A DNA stretch of 64,000 bases from Zelopaecilomyces penicillatus (GCA_005765155.1 VCCP01000005.1:4030001-4094000); one strand, 5' to 3'. Counted from the first letter of the stretch, positions 12,106 to 25,012 are shown. Notes: generated by a model from the sequence alone, not told the origin. Numbers and translations are program-made.

Positions 12106-12856
12106 TTATTGCGTCTTGAAGAGCAGAATGGCGCAGTGGCCGAGGTAAAAGTATATGAAATGCTTCGTCTCTACACATGAGGTTCAAAGGAGTAAGCATG
12201 TATCCAATATGTACCTGAATGTGTAAAAGAACGGAATGATGGAACCGAGGACTTTGGTTAGTGGATGAGAAGCAGAAAGAAAAACGTACCGTGGGTGACG
12301 AAACTGCCAAAGTTCCTGCCAACAATGCAATGCCAGGTTGGTCCTTTGCGCTCATCAAACTGTCGTTGTGTCCTTGGGTTAGTGGGAGCTATCAGGGTAA
12401 TCCGAAGGCGGAAGAGCACAGGGACTAGGAGCTAACCGTTCGTTTGATGTGCTGTGCAATGTCCTGCAAGGTGTGGTTAGCGGGTGATGATCCGGCTGAG
12501 GGGCCAAGATGAGCGTTTCCCAACCTTTTCGATGGTGTATTTCGCCATGGCCTCTTGAGCTGTAGCCTTGTCAGCCTCGTCCATTAGATACCGACAACAT
12601 CTCTCCCCTTGCCCCTCCCACGTACCAACTTCAATCGTTTCCTGCTGCATGTCGTCGGTCTTGTTCCCGGTCAGTCGGACTGCTACGGCAGCTCAAAGGG
12701 TACCTGCGTCTCCCTGCTCACCATATCTGCAGACTTGATCTGCGCTGTATGCAACTTGTTAGCACAGCTGCAAGACCAATGCTAGGTATAAACCCGTCCT
12801 CTCCCACCTTCGAGCTTGTCCCGCCCGCCGGGGGTCTCAGGCTGCTTCTCCGCCAT
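12106..12856 (-). CDS. nudG: Cytoplasmic dynein light chain (LC8/DYNLL type)
   Basis: Seven minus-strand exons give a 100-residue LC8 protein: 12856-12808, 12744-12722, 12659-12626, 12559-12525, 12463-12437, 12359-12290 and 12170-12106. All joins keep phase. The product reads MAEKQPETPGG, then QIKSADMTDDMQQETIEVAQ, AMAKYTIEKDIAQHIKRTFD, PTWHCIVGRNFGSFVTHET and KHFIYFYLGHCAILLFKTQ-stop, an almost textbook LC8 sequence. LC8 is a homodimeric hub that binds short TQT-type motifs in dynein intermediate chain and many other partners; in Aspergillus nidulans the orthologue NUDG is needed for nuclear migration. Odd points are the tiny exons (23, 27, 34 and 35 nt) and some weak donors (GTGGGA, GTTGGG). 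The nearest divergent gene is mrd1, 3.7 kb away. Confidence 0.95.
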
Positions 12857-15800
12857 GATGTCGGGCTTTTTGTGCTTTCGAAGTACGCCGCTGCGTTTGT
12901 GATTCGGGATGTGCAGTCTAGAGTGGTCTCCATTTAGCAAAACGATACCTCATCGTGGACTGCTTGAGCCCCCCCTTGCCGCTGCCCCTCCCCCTTTTCT
13001 ACCCAAGACAGCAGCGCGAAGGAAGCTCTGGCTGGCGACTCACGATAAACGCTGAGGATGGAAGAAGCGAGCACAGGGACTGCTTGCTTTGTCGGTTCTC
13101 AGGCGGCTACGGCAAAGGCAATGCACTCGGTCAGCGTCGGGAAGCGATAATTCGGGCTGGTGGAGAGGGCTGGTGGGCTATTTACCTGGTCGCGTCTTGT
13201 GTGGTCTTATGGTGTTTGCCGTCAGATCGTCCCAAAGTGCGGTTCTGCGCAAGTCGGTATGGGTGCAGGGTCTGGACAGCCAAGCCAAGGAGCGTCGGGA
13301 CGCACGAGCCAGGCGCTGTCAATGAGTGGCCTGTACGGCCTGTAAGGACTTTACGTACAGTGAGTGTATGTAACACTGTTTTGTGGGGCACGAACTGCCA
13401 GCTGCAGCCTCATGAGTTGTCGAGGCCCAACAAATGTTGCCTCGCCGAGAATAAACTTCCATGCTGTTGACAATTGGGTTCAATAGCTTGCTGTCTAGCG
13501 AGTTCTACTACTGCCGCAGATTAAAACATATCGAATTATTTGTGACCATCCTCACCAAAGAACACAATTACATGAAGAAGAATAAGCTGGTGTTTTGCCA
13601 GGATCTCGAGCGTCACATCGCTGTGCCATTCACCCAACCTGGTCACGTTGAACTGCCATCCTTATTAACTTCAAAAGTTCCCACATGACAATTTTGTTTT
13701 TCATTGCAGCTACTGGATTTGAACCGCAGCAAGGGACAGAAAAGACATTACAGCCGATTTCACTAATCATTGACCCACCTGAAGGCCAGGTATCAACACG
13801 TTTTGACGCTGCGCCGCTCTATTTGCTTTAATAAAGCCAACTCCCCCGGTCGTCTGAGCAATTTCCACAACGACTGCGAATTTATGAGATACTACGTAGT
13901 AAAAGAGTCCTCGCAGCATTCCCACCCTTTTGAGAGTGCCTAATATTAGTTGATGAAATTGCGTTGAGAAAATGGATCCATCAAGACCCGTTTCATCTAA
14001 TGTGAATGAACTTTTTTTTTCTAAGAAGAAGCAAACATGAGCGCTTCATTCCGATACGTACCCATGTAGGAGTTCCCTGCTACATTGACAAGTAACGAGA
14101 AATGAATATTTTCTACGGCTGAGTTTGTATAGATGTTCAGTAATATTTTATTATTGTCTAAAATTAATATATATATTCATTCATTCGTGGGCATTCTCTC
14201 TGGAAGCATCAGTTTCTTCACGGTTGTAAACACGTGCATTATGATGGCTGCCAACGGCGCTCTCGCGCGTCCGGGATGCATATCTATAACATCAAGATAT
14301 CTTTTGTTTAGATATCAATTCCCATGCAAGGCGGATTTGCAGGCAATTTTACTTGCTGGATTTAAGCCACAGATGGAATCCTGAAGCATCCATTTCATTG
14401 CCTCACGGAGTGCTGGGAGATGAGGTGAAATTGGGCATTGCAAACTTGATAACTAGTGCTATAAGTCACACAATTGCATTCTATATCATAGAAGCGCACA
14501 GTTATTTAATCATTTCGCGGCATAATTACATCCGCTTATGGATCTACGACGCTAAGTTTTTGTCGCGGCTTGGGTCTGGCATTGATCGTCTCCGGGAACA
14601 TATATTTTAGATATTAGATAGTAGAGATAAAGCGTTGTCCGTGAACATGTGGTGCCAAGATATAATCTTCCCTGGTTGAGCTTGGGACCTCGTCGTGCTA
14701 TGTGGTACTCTACTGTCCGGGGACGTAGTTATTGTTATTGTCGCCATTATCTGATTGCGGTTGGGGAGATGCCACCAAATGAAGTCCAAGACCAGATCCG
14801 TAGATGACCGCCGATGGCATAATTCACCGGATTCAATGTCATATAATGTCACTGGTTGAGTTGGAACTAGCTGCGAAAAAGTCCTTGTTTCTTCCTTCTG
14901 ATTTCTCTCTCCTACCGTACATTGGAGGACTGTGACTAATGTCATCGGTTTACTATGCCAAAATCCAACACATCGAAGCAGAGTTTTGTAGTAGCAAGTC
15001 CCCTTTGGTTATTGATGTCCCGTATGCGCTTTGCAGTATGTTCCCAGAAGATTACAATGTAACAAATTTGGTTGCTCCTATATGTGGGAGACACAATGTG
15101 ACTAAAAATGATGACAATGTCCCGCTCTCAACATGAACACTTCGCTTAGAACCACTAGTATAGTCATGTATCGGCAAACAACACCAGTATTTTTCTTGTC
15201 ACGGCCGGCGGCTTCTATTTCCCCATACGCATATTGAAACTGCGACTATTTGGGCAAAGGGTACATCCTTCAGTGGAAGTTGCCATCCACTTGGCAAGGA
15301 AATACATAATGTCGGAGGAAGGGGAGATAAACTCTGGCGACTTCCCATAGAGCCTTTGAAGTTATCTAGAAAAGCTAAAGACATCGTTCTCGGGGTGCGC
15401 ACTGAGGAACTGTGTTGCTTGTGTCAGTTTAAGCACGTGGGCTCAGAGAATTCATGGGCTTTAGTCTTCCACTCCCGTAGGCTACCAGGTTGCACTTTTT
15501 GGTAAGATAGCATGAGAAATACCCTTCTGGATTTATAGTCTCGCGGTGAATACCATATTAATTGACATTTGAGGGCTTATAAATAGCTCCAGTTTTGACA
15601 CAGTCTTGAGCATCTCTTTAAAAAAAATCGTACGATATGTCTCTACCATAGGGCACGAAACATATTCTATCATACATCTCTCAGTAGCTTGTCTATCTAC
15701 AATTTCAGGATAGTAGCCTGGGCAAGTGTTCAATTAGTGGTCAGGACATTGTCGTTGTGAAAGTAACTTTGCCAGTTGTCAATATCAGAGTGATCCTCGA

Positions 15801-16581
15801 ACTGTCTAGATAAAGTTGTTCAATGCAATGACACCTGCAGTTTTAAGATTTGAATGACTATAAATCATATTTTTTTTTGGATATTTACTGAGGCTATTGA
15901 TAGGAATTGGATTTCAGTCATCGAGGGATTCTTCAAATAATTATATCTACCTATCGTTTGTTCCGTGTTGAGTTGCTCCCCCTAAAGATCGACGTGGCTG
16001 AACAATTATTCTACGTAGTCACTTGTACTCAATAGCATTTTGGCTTACTTAATATACATAGTATACTATCAAATACATGTTTTATTGCCCAGGTATGTTT
16101 CTCTTATGCTCTATTTTGTATAATGCACCTATTATTGCTAAGTTAAGACTACGGCATTGTTTTGGACAGTTGGATGTGTTTTGAGATCTAATAGTTTGAG
16201 CTTTATAATCAACCAGGAAACGGTAATGTTATTGAACATTCAATAAAAAAGCTTCGACAGGTATTCGTCTTCACCACTTGACTCATTTCCAAAATTAGAA
16301 GCAACTGTGATAAAAGCACATTCTACAGGGTAAGCAAAACTATTGACTAGATGGATGACTAAACATGGAGTCTTACGCTGAGGTGGGCACGCACGGACCA
16401 ACTCATTTATCATCTTCCCCACTAGAACTCACTGATAAGAACCGCAACTTTTTTTTCTTCACGTTTCTTGCCCTACCAGTTTCCTTTATACAAACAAAAT
16501 TGCAGCATGCCACAGCAGCAGCAGCAACAGCAAGAGGCCATATCTTGATTGTCCCTTCGCCTGGACGGCCCGTATTGTCCC
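12857..16581. other. Intergenic region between dynein light chain and mrd1, partly AT-rich
   Basis: No gene could be supported. From about 13.7 to 16.3 kb the sequence becomes visibly AT-richer than its surroundings (TA-rich runs near 14130-14190, many short ORFs), which would fit a decayed element or simply non-coding DNA. A GTGAGT donor near 13034 on the minus strand may belong to a 5' untranslated intron of the dynein gene. A tRNA-like T-arm at 13726-13736 was examined and rejected. Confidence 0.55.
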
Positions 16582-19396
16582 ATGGATTCATCAAGAATTT
16601 TCGTCAAGGGCCTGCCCCCGACGATTACTGAGGCTGAGTTTCAGAAACATTTCTCAGCCAAGAATCGTGAGATTACGGACATCAAGTTGATATCTCAGCG
16701 ACGGATTGGCTATGTTGGATACAAGACTGTCGAAGATGCCTCCAGTGCAGTCAAGTATTTCCACAAGTCTTACATTCGCATGTCCAAGCTTTCAGTCGAG
16801 CCGGCCAAATCGGTGAGTGGAATTGGATGCTTTTCTCGAGTCTCAATACTAATGAACTACCAGATATCAGACCCTACCCTGCCCAAGGGAGCACGTGCGC
16901 CCCATGCAACCCATGCCTGGGACGGTTCAAAAACCGTGAAAAACTCGCCAGAGGAAGATCTCAATCCAAACAAGCGGAAACGCGAAGAACCAGATCAGTC
17001 CAACCCCAGGCTGCAGGAGTTCATTCGAATTATGAAGCCTGGAAAGGCTGGTGTTCTTGCGGATGAATCAAACCCGGGTATCAATGCTGGCTTTGCGAGC
17101 ACCAACCCCGTTGTGGAGGAAGCCGAAAGTGACGATGAGTATGAGCACGTCCCTGCGAGGAAAGAGAAGATGCGCAAAACTGGATCATCAGAGATGTCCC
17201 AGCATGGTACGGCAAGCCGTCTAACGACGCCAAAGGAAGGCATATCAGAACACAGCGACTCTGCCGCACTTCCTGAGCAGAAGACTGAACCAATGGAGCT
17301 TGACAAGACAGCCACGTCCCAGGCTGTAGATGCCACAGATGATGACTGGCTGCGGTCACGGACAAACAGATTGTTGGATTTGGTTGAGCCCGAGGACCTG
17401 CCTCAGGCATCAACGTCGGCGCCCGCTGGGCAAGCCGAAGTGCGCAATACCGAGGATGGTGTTGCTGCCCCAGTTTCTTCTAATGAAGCAACTCCTGCTG
17501 ACAACGGTGGGGAAAAAGACAACCAGGACATTGCTCATCCTGAAACGGGCGATGCAATTGGTACAATTATGCGGACGGCTAGGCTCTTCCTTCGCAATCT
17601 ATCCTACTCTACTACTGAACGCGACCTGCATGAAGAGTTTGAGAAATTTGGAAGCTTACAAGAGGTACGTTTTTGCACTTTTCTCTCTGCGCTTCCTTCC
17701 TTTCTTTCTTTTTCATTCTGCAACGTTATTGGCAACGTGATGAACCCAGATAGGGACAGCTTACACTTCGGTGTATGATGTGAACCTTGGCGAAAATTTT
17801 AGTAGATGCTTCGATCTTTCTGACTACTGCCAAATTTACTTTTTCGTTATTCTGATAGATGTGTTGTTTCTGTTTGATAACTAACCTTGTCAGGTACACC
17901 TTCCTGTCAGTGCTGCCGGATCCAGCAAGGGATTTGCCATGGTGCAGTTCACAGATCCGTCAAACGCGGTCAGTGCATTCCAAGCTATGGATGGGGCATT
18001 TTATCAGGGCCGAATCCTTCACATCATTCCTGCCGACACCAAGAGGGATGTGGGTGTCGATGAGTTTGGATTATCAAAGCTTCCCCTAAAGAAGCAAAAC
18101 ATGATTCGCAAGAAAGCGGAGGCTGCATCCAGTACTTTCAACTGGAATTCGCTCTATATGAGCCAGGATGCCGTGAATACATCTGTTGCCGGTCGCCTTG
18201 GCGTCTCAAAGTCCGAGTTGCTCGACCCAACCTCAGCGGATGCTGGTGTGAAACAGGCCATTGCGGAGACGTCTGTCATTCAAGAGACGAAAGCATTTTT
18301 TGCCACTAACGGTATTGATCTTGACGCCTTCAAGTCCCAAAAGCGGGGCGGCACCTGTATACTGGTCAAGAACTTTCCATATGGTACAACAATGGATGAG
18401 CTAAGAAAGTTGTTTGAGGAGTCCGGCCCTGTTCTCCAGGTCCTGATGCCCCCCACCGGCACGATAGCCATCGTTCAGTTCGCGCAGGCAGACCATGCCA
18501 AGACGGCGTTCGGAAAGGTGGCATATCGTCGGATTAAGGACAGTGTCCTTTTCCTGGAGAAGGCACCCATTGGCCTCTTCAAGAACGCCCCCACCTTGGC
18601 GCAAGCCACCCGGGTGGGTGACGAAAAGACAGGGGTGCAAAAACTAAGCGTTGACGAACTACTTTCAGGCGGCGACAAGGCAGAGGAGCCTGTGGAGACC
18701 ACATCGCTCTTTATCCGCAATTTAAACTTCATCACAACCACTAGTAAATTGGCCGAAGCCTTTGAGTCTCTCGATGGCTTCGTCTCAGCCCGTGTCAAGA
18801 CCAAAACAGACCCAAAGAAACCAGGGCAGACGTTGAGCATGGGCTTTGGTTTTGTAGAATTTCGATCCAAGAGCCAATCTCAGGCGGCCTTGAAGGTTAT
18901 GGATGGTTATGTACTGGATGGCCACACCCTGGGAGTGAAGGCTTCGCACAAAGGGCACGATGCTGGTGAGGAGAGGAGACGCGAGGATCTGGCCAAGAAA
19001 GTGGCGGCGCAGAGAACCAAGATCATCGTCAAGAACCTTCCCTTCCAAGCCACCAAAAAGGACATTCGCACACTGTTTGGGACTTACGGGCAGCTTAGAT
19101 CTGTTCGCGTTCCAAAGAAGGCGGACCACACCGCAAGGGGGTTTGCATTTGCTGATTTTGTCACGCCCCGCGAGGCGGAGAACGCGCTAAACGCTTTGAA
19201 GGATACCCATCTGCTCGGTCGCCGGCTAGTGCTGGACTTCGCCGAAGCAGAAGCTGTAGATGCCGAGGAAGAGATTGAGAAAATGCAGCGCAAAGTAGGC
19301 GGCCAAGTCAATAAAATGGCCCTACAGCGCCTGACGGGAGGAGGTAGAAAGAAGGTCAACATCGGCAACGATGACGAGGAGGAGCTTGATGGTTGA
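16582..19396 (+). CDS. mrd1: Multiple RNA-binding domain protein 1 (rRNA processing)
   Basis: Three exons, 16582-16812, 16864-17664 and 17894-19396, encode 844 residues. Mrd1 binds pre-rRNA and U3 snoRNA in the nucleolus and is required for the early cleavages that release 18S rRNA. Five RRMs are visible: about 5-76 (IFVKGLPPTITEAEFQKHF), 317-392 (LFLRNLSYSTTERDL), 499-570 (ILVKNFPYGTT), 615-694 (SLFIRNLNFITTT) and 720-796 (KIIVKNLPFQATKKDIRTLF). This is the five-RRM layout of fungal Mrd1. A long acidic, low-complexity linker separates RRM1 and RRM2. The first intron is 51 nt, a multiple of three and without stops, so retention would stay in frame; the second is 229 nt. I used the ATG of MDSSRIF; a TTG 33 nt upstream is in frame but unlikely. 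Confidence 0.95.
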
Positions 19397-20346
19397 GTAA
19401 AAGCAAGGTGCAATTTTTGATTGATTGACTGCCTGACTGCCTAGCTACCTGCTTGCGTTGACCGTGCTGGAAAGCAAAGGCTGAACTGTTCCCTGACCCA
19501 CGCCTTGTGGTCACCTCCCTTGTCAAGGGATTGGACCGGGCCGACATGCAAAAAAGGCTGTACAACATCGATCTCAGACGACACGCAGTATGCGGTTACA
19601 ATCTGGTTTCGATCTTCAGCAAAGTCAAAGTTTGCGATGTCGAGGATTTCCAGGCTATCATGTCTGAAGCTCACCTCTCCCGCGTGTGTCCCTGGAGCCA
19701 AGTGAAGAGGAGCTCCGTGAGGGTTGTCTCTTGTCGCGTTGGTGACCAGCTCATGGCGTTCGCGCCCCGCCCGCTGTCTCCCTTGCATACTAACGCCCTC
19801 ACGACAGACCTCAAGCTGCCATGTGCGGGTGGCCCCGACTGATGCGCTTTATTGGCTGATGTTATAGGTTTTGCACGTAGATTTTGCTGTCAGTCACAGA
19901 TGCCCGCTGGATCCGCTCCCCGCCATTCCGGGAGGCTCCCCGCCCGCCCACCCACCCACCCACTCACCCACCCTCCTTGATGTTTTGCAGATGGTTCTTG
20001 ATATCTAGGCTGAGAGCCAACAGCTGCAGCCAATCTAGTTTACTCTTTGTCAATACTATTTGCGGACCCTTGTCATACTTCTAAGCCCGAGTTCTATATG
20101 ATCTTGCCTTCTCCTTGACAGCACCTCCGTTCCAGTGGAAAAACCCCCTTTCTAGACATAAATCCTATACCGCCATTTGAAGAAAGAAGAAGCAGCCAAA
20201 AGTCCCTTGAGCGCCTTTCACCCCTGAACCTTGGCTCTTCTTAACAGCCTCGGGGGCTGTAAAGGAATATCTCTGCCCAACAAGAGGTTGCTGTGGACAT
20301 CTCTGCCTGACCCTGGCACTCCTCGAAGCAAGTCCAGTCTTTGACC
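19397..20346. promoter_or_regulatory. mrd1-abaA intergenic region / abaA upstream region
   Basis: About 950 bp with no supportable gene. Matches to the BrlA response element consensus MRAGGGR occur at 19516-19522 (reverse), 19524-19530 (forward), 20145-20151 (reverse) and 20203-20209 (reverse). One match to the AbaA site CATTCY lies at 19924-19929. A CCCA-rich simple repeat lies near 19950. The consensus sequences come from work on Aspergillus; function here is inference. Confidence 0.45.
19516..19530. promoter_or_regulatory. Palindromic pair of BrlA-type sites
   Basis: TCCCTTG-T-CAAGGGA is a perfect 15-bp palindrome made of two inverted matches to MRAGGGR. It lies about 820 bp upstream of the abaA start and 120 bp downstream of the mrd1 stop. 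Confidence 0.4.
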
Positions 20347-23081
20347 ATGGCTTCCCTTTATCATTCTCGGCCAGCCATGCAAACTGAAAGAAGCTCACCC
20401 ATACCGGATTGTATCGACACAAGACGGGACGTATATGACGAAAAGATGCCGTTGCGAGAAGCCAATGGAAACGCCCAGGCATATAACTTCAACAGTTTGA
20501 TTTCCTGCTACCAGAGCCCAGTGGCGCCGCCATCATCTACGCCTCCAAACATACCCGCTTCAATCTTAGCGCCACAATCATTCGAATCTCTTTACCGAGT
20601 CCAAACACCACGGCAACAACCACGATATCAACGAAAGCCTAGGCAGGTTAATCCCCTCTACTACTGGCCAGCCTTTCGTCAGTACCGCAACAGACAAGCA
20701 CACAAGGACACCCAGAAGGACAAAGGCGGCGTCTGGCGTCGCCCAGAGCTCGAAGATGCCTTTGTTGACGGTTAGTTGTCCTGTCCCTGGTGCCATGGTC
20801 CTTGTTAGCTGACTAGATGGACAACAGCTGTTCTTCTCATGCCGCACATGGGGCGGCGGAAATTTTCCATGGGAGGCAAGCTTCATGGTCGCAACATGCT
20901 GATTAGCGAGTACATTTTTGTTATTTGCATTGCTGTCCTAGGAAGCAAAGAAATCTTCCGAATTGACAACAGTAATGATAGCATTGAGCAGATGGGGCGG
21001 AAGCAGGTGTCAAGCCACATGCAAGTCGTCAAGAAGTTCTTCGAAGATCTACGATGCTGTAAGAACTTTATCCAGGAATCTCTAGGAAATTGTGTCGATG
21101 TGGCTAACGAAGCTCAATCTTTCAAGTTCATTTTCTGTTCCCTGCAGAGGAGAAGAAAGAACCGGGATCTACTAATTCTGATGACTATTACGAAGACGAA
21201 GAGCCAGAGTCTTTCAAATCGAACCCTATTCTGACAGCATTAGCCGAGGGTAGAGTACCGGAAGTGAGGCCAAATTACGATTATTTCTCCCAACTACTGG
21301 CATTACAGTCCTTGATTACAGTTCGACCCAAGATTTGCGAAGTATTTGTATCATCGGCTGAGATCAAGATACGAGACGATGTTGCATACGACTCACACGA
21401 CATGCCAATTGATCAGGTATCATTTCCACACTTGAAAAAGTACGCCAACTGTGACGACAGTCCAAATGTTCTAGGAAAAGACATTTTATTACATGAATAC
21501 ACTCGCGCTTTAGATCGCATCACCTCGGCATCTGTCAAGACAGTAACACGCAGATGGCAGAAAGATGCACCGGCCATGTATGATACACTGGATCTACCAA
21601 CCTGCGATGAGGACTGCCTTCTCTTGGAGATGTGCACAACTTTGGAATTGCACGAAAATGCCAAATTCCCTACTGGCTCTGAACTAACTGGGTTTGTTGA
21701 GGTTTCACTCACGCAACCCGCATTACAAAACCACCAATGGAAGTGTGTTACGCGATTAACCCGACCAGCCGAATTACATGGTGAGGATTCAAAACCGGGT
21801 GTTTACATGAATGAGAGTGGCATCCATCGCCGAGGATGCAACGATTCCCGAAATGATTGTGACTGCCACACAAGACCGCGACAGGATATTCATGTCCCTT
21901 TCCCAGCGGTGGAATGGGCCAGTATCCTTAGTATGGCCGTCCAGTACCCCGATGTTGAGCATCAAAACAAGAGAGAGAAACGCCATGACTCGAGAACACA
22001 GCACGACTTTGAACGGCCCATGAGCAAACGCAAGCGATCGGAGGATGGTGGCGATGCAGCCGCCTGGAACCGTCGGCAACCAACCGGAAGCGATCTTATT
22101 TGCAAGGTGGCCATGTACCAGGAGCTTTGGTCCCGGGCACCAGAAACATCACAATGGACACGACAGGCGATCATTTTTTGGAGATTCAACACAACCAACC
22201 AGTGGTACAAGTACAACCCGCTTTTCAAACCGGCGGGTACCTCTTGGAGATGGCTTACAATCAACGACCCCATGTCTCGTTACCATCAGCAGAAAGCCCT
22301 AGTGTATCCCTCGGATTCAGCAATATCAAGGGATACCGTTGTGTCGCCCACATCAAGCGTTAGCCAGCATTTGACAACAACATCATTGAATGAAAGCTTT
22401 AGTTCCACCTGGGACAATGGTGGAGGTGTCCCACAGTTACCAACGGTGCAAACAAACACGGGGACGGGCCTGTTTGATTCATTCTCAAGTGGGCTTGTGA
22501 CACCGCCACCGACAGCATCGCTACATGGGTCCTATTCAGCCAACAGTTTTGACCACAATGTCGGCGCAAATGCAGGTGTCGGCTTTCTGCCAACATCTAG
22601 TGGCAGTAGAACATCTCATGAGCGGCATTCGTCCATAGCGACGACTGTGATCCAGAGCCCGGCTTACTACGAAGGGCAATCCGCTTTTCCAGATGTCAAG
22701 TCCTTGGCAGCGGATGTGAACCACCATTACATGCTGGCAGGCACAACAACGCCGTCACTTGATCTGTCCAATCAGCTAGTATACGAGAACCCAGCCTGCG
22801 ACTCGACCAACATTCAGGGCTGGGATATGTCAGGGCTAGACAACTGGGCGGGAACATCGGCGTCCGCAAGCGCAGGGGCGGTGGCAGACTGGACACCACA
22901 GGGCAAGGTGGAGCCCGCGGGCCATTCGATCGTATGGAACCCGACACAGTGGAACATGCCAGCCGCAGCACCAGCAGGGAGTGGCAGTAGTGCGCTAGAG
23001 CGAGGAGGAAGCCCGAGGATGATGAAGAGGCGAAGAACTTTGGGCATGGAAGGGCTTGCGCCATCCACAACTGGGTGGTGA
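20347..23081 (+). CDS. abaA: AbaA, TEA/ATTS-domain conidiation regulator
   Basis: Three exons, 20347-20770, 20828-21058 and 21127-23081, encode 869 residues. The TEA DNA-binding domain spans about 127-213: GGVWRRPELEDAFVDA, PHMGRRKFSMGGKLHGRNML, then RKQVSSHMQVVKKFFEDL. The second intron was placed so that translation resumes FHFLFPAEEKKEPGS, as I recall for Fusarium-type AbaA. Later blocks (CVTRLTRP, ESGIHRRGC, RPRQDIHVPFPAVEWASIL, FWRFNTTNQWYKYNP, TSWRWLTINDPMSRYHQQ) are also characteristic of Hypocreales AbaA. The protein is a nuclear factor that acts between BrlA and WetA in the central conidiation pathway and controls phialide differentiation. A basic KRKRSEDGG stretch could be a nuclear localisation signal. 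The C-terminal third is Ser/Thr/Gly-rich. BrlA-type sites lie upstream. The ATG at 20347 was chosen over an in-frame TTG 6 nt upstream. Confidence 0.95.
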
Positions 23082-25011
23082 AGAGGAGGATAGAAAAGTT
23101 TAGTTCTGTGGGGTTTCGGAGTTTTACTGGAGTGGCTTTCCTTGTTGATCTACGGAGTACGAATGCTCATGAATGAGATGAGATGAGATCTGGTTAAAGA
23201 TAACGAAGGGAAAGAAAAAACGGAAGAAATAGACGGCAACGGAATGAGGCTGATGTATGCTTATTTGGAGGTTGGTTTTAGTTTTTTTTTTGTGTTGGGA
23301 GCAACGGCTTTTGGAGGCGTCGGTTTAGGTTGGGTTTTCCAGGAGTTTACATGTATGATTTCAATGTTCAATGATGATGCTATGATTCGTCACTACGAAG
23401 GCATTCACTACTCATCTTTCATACAAAAGACCACCTATTTTTGGCAGATTCGTTTCTATTTTACCGATAAACTTACCGGCCACGCCACGCCAGCCACCTC
23501 GTGCGTGTTGCGGGAAGGGAAAAAGGAAAAAAAAATCACAATATCTCAAGGGGAGGAGACTAACCATAGCTGAGGCTGTTTCGTTTGTCTCTTCAACCTC
23601 CGAATGTGGAACATGAGTCAAAAGCTAAGAACCATTCTGAGAACTACGCGAACTGTAGCGTGGTGTCCTCGGTCGATTACATCTAGGAATGGCCTTGCCT
23701 GTGTGTAAATGGAGGGCCGGTCCAAGCGCTGAACACACACAGGGGGCGAGGATACGAACTCTAAAGGGAGAAGTCGGGGAGGCGACGAAGGAGCGACAAG
23801 GGAGAGACGAGACGAAAGTTTGTTCTTTGGAATCTACGCACTAAGAGTCTCTCGGGAGGTCAGACAATGTCACAATATGAACGACTTAGCTCGATGGATG
23901 ATGACTTAGATTCGGGGACGTGCGAGGGGCGTCTCGGCGCTTTTTTTTTTGGTGCTCTAGTGTGTTTCCTAGACGCACGCATTGCGTGATGTGCGTGTGT
24001 GTGTGCCCGAGTCATAGTGCGCACAGTAGATGACTTCCTTCTCAGTCCCGAGGAGTTGTTTTGTGTGTATGTTTCGCCCGGGGAATTGGGGGAACAGGGG
24101 GGACAGGAAACTGGAAAAAAGGGAATAAGGGCCAACACGAGAACAGTGTGGACTCTACGAGCAGTCGGTAAGATGCAGAACGGGGGGCGGGCGGATAAAG
24201 GCGGTGGAACACCGGTGAGGAAGAAGAAGAAGAAGATAATGATGATGCTATTGCTGGGAGTCCCAGTGAGGAACACCGCATCTATCTCTCTTATGAACCG
24301 GGCGGCGTTTGTGAGATGTGTTTTTTTTGGGGGGATTGTTGGCTTGAAGTGTGTTTTAGAGATACAAAGAAGAAGAAAAAACGAGAGGAAAGAGAGAAAT
24401 GAAAGAGAAAAGAAAAAAAAGGGCCTTGGTTGGGGGTGATGATTGGGCTGCGGGCGAGTTTGAGATATCCAGGGTCGGTGAAAAGATGAATGGACCGACC
24501 AGGGAGGTTTTTGAGTGTTGGTGTGCTGAGGGAGGGACGGGCAGATGGACGGGTTGACAAAGAAGGGGACTGACTAGGTTCCTGAATAGCACGGGCGGAA
24601 GGGCAACGTCTGATGAATGACCATTTACGATGAAGCCATTCAGATCCAATTGCGACATGAAGGGCAGGGGGGGGCTTAGGGTCTCAATGAAGGGAACAAA
24701 GGATTATGAGTTACTAGTCTAATCAAGCTGCCTTTGATGAACCCTTCCTATCCGCCCAGGATACGAAGGAACAATGGGACATGATGCGTCATTGAGGGGA
24801 GAGGAGAGGAGAGGGGATTCAGCAATCCGAGATAGAAAGAAAGAGTAGGGGACGGGGTGCCGGTTGGGTGATGGATGCAGGCATGCAGAAGCACACATGG
24901 CCAGGCCCAGGGCTTGAGTTCCGCGTGTGCGACGCCCGGCATACTATGGAAGGCATAGTAGGTGCATTACGGGAAGAGGTGAAGTTTCTTATTGTTAGGT
25001 ATTGGATTAAA

Positions 25012-25012
<1 letters not shown>

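Noticed and set aside
12121..12190. GGCGCAGTGG stretch resembling the start of initiator tRNA-Met
   Set aside because: It is the antisense of the last dynein light chain exon (FYLGHCAILLF). There is no anticodon CAT loop or T arm at the right distance.
13700..13790. tRNA-like T-arm (GGTTCAAATCC on the minus strand, 13726-13736)
   Set aside because: No 5' acceptor strand pairs with the 3' side, the T stem has mismatches and no normal anticodon arm can be drawn.
23860..24561. Overlapping 89-146 codon ORFs on both strands
   Set aside because: They are driven by GA/CT-rich low-complexity DNA, with no splice chain or motif.
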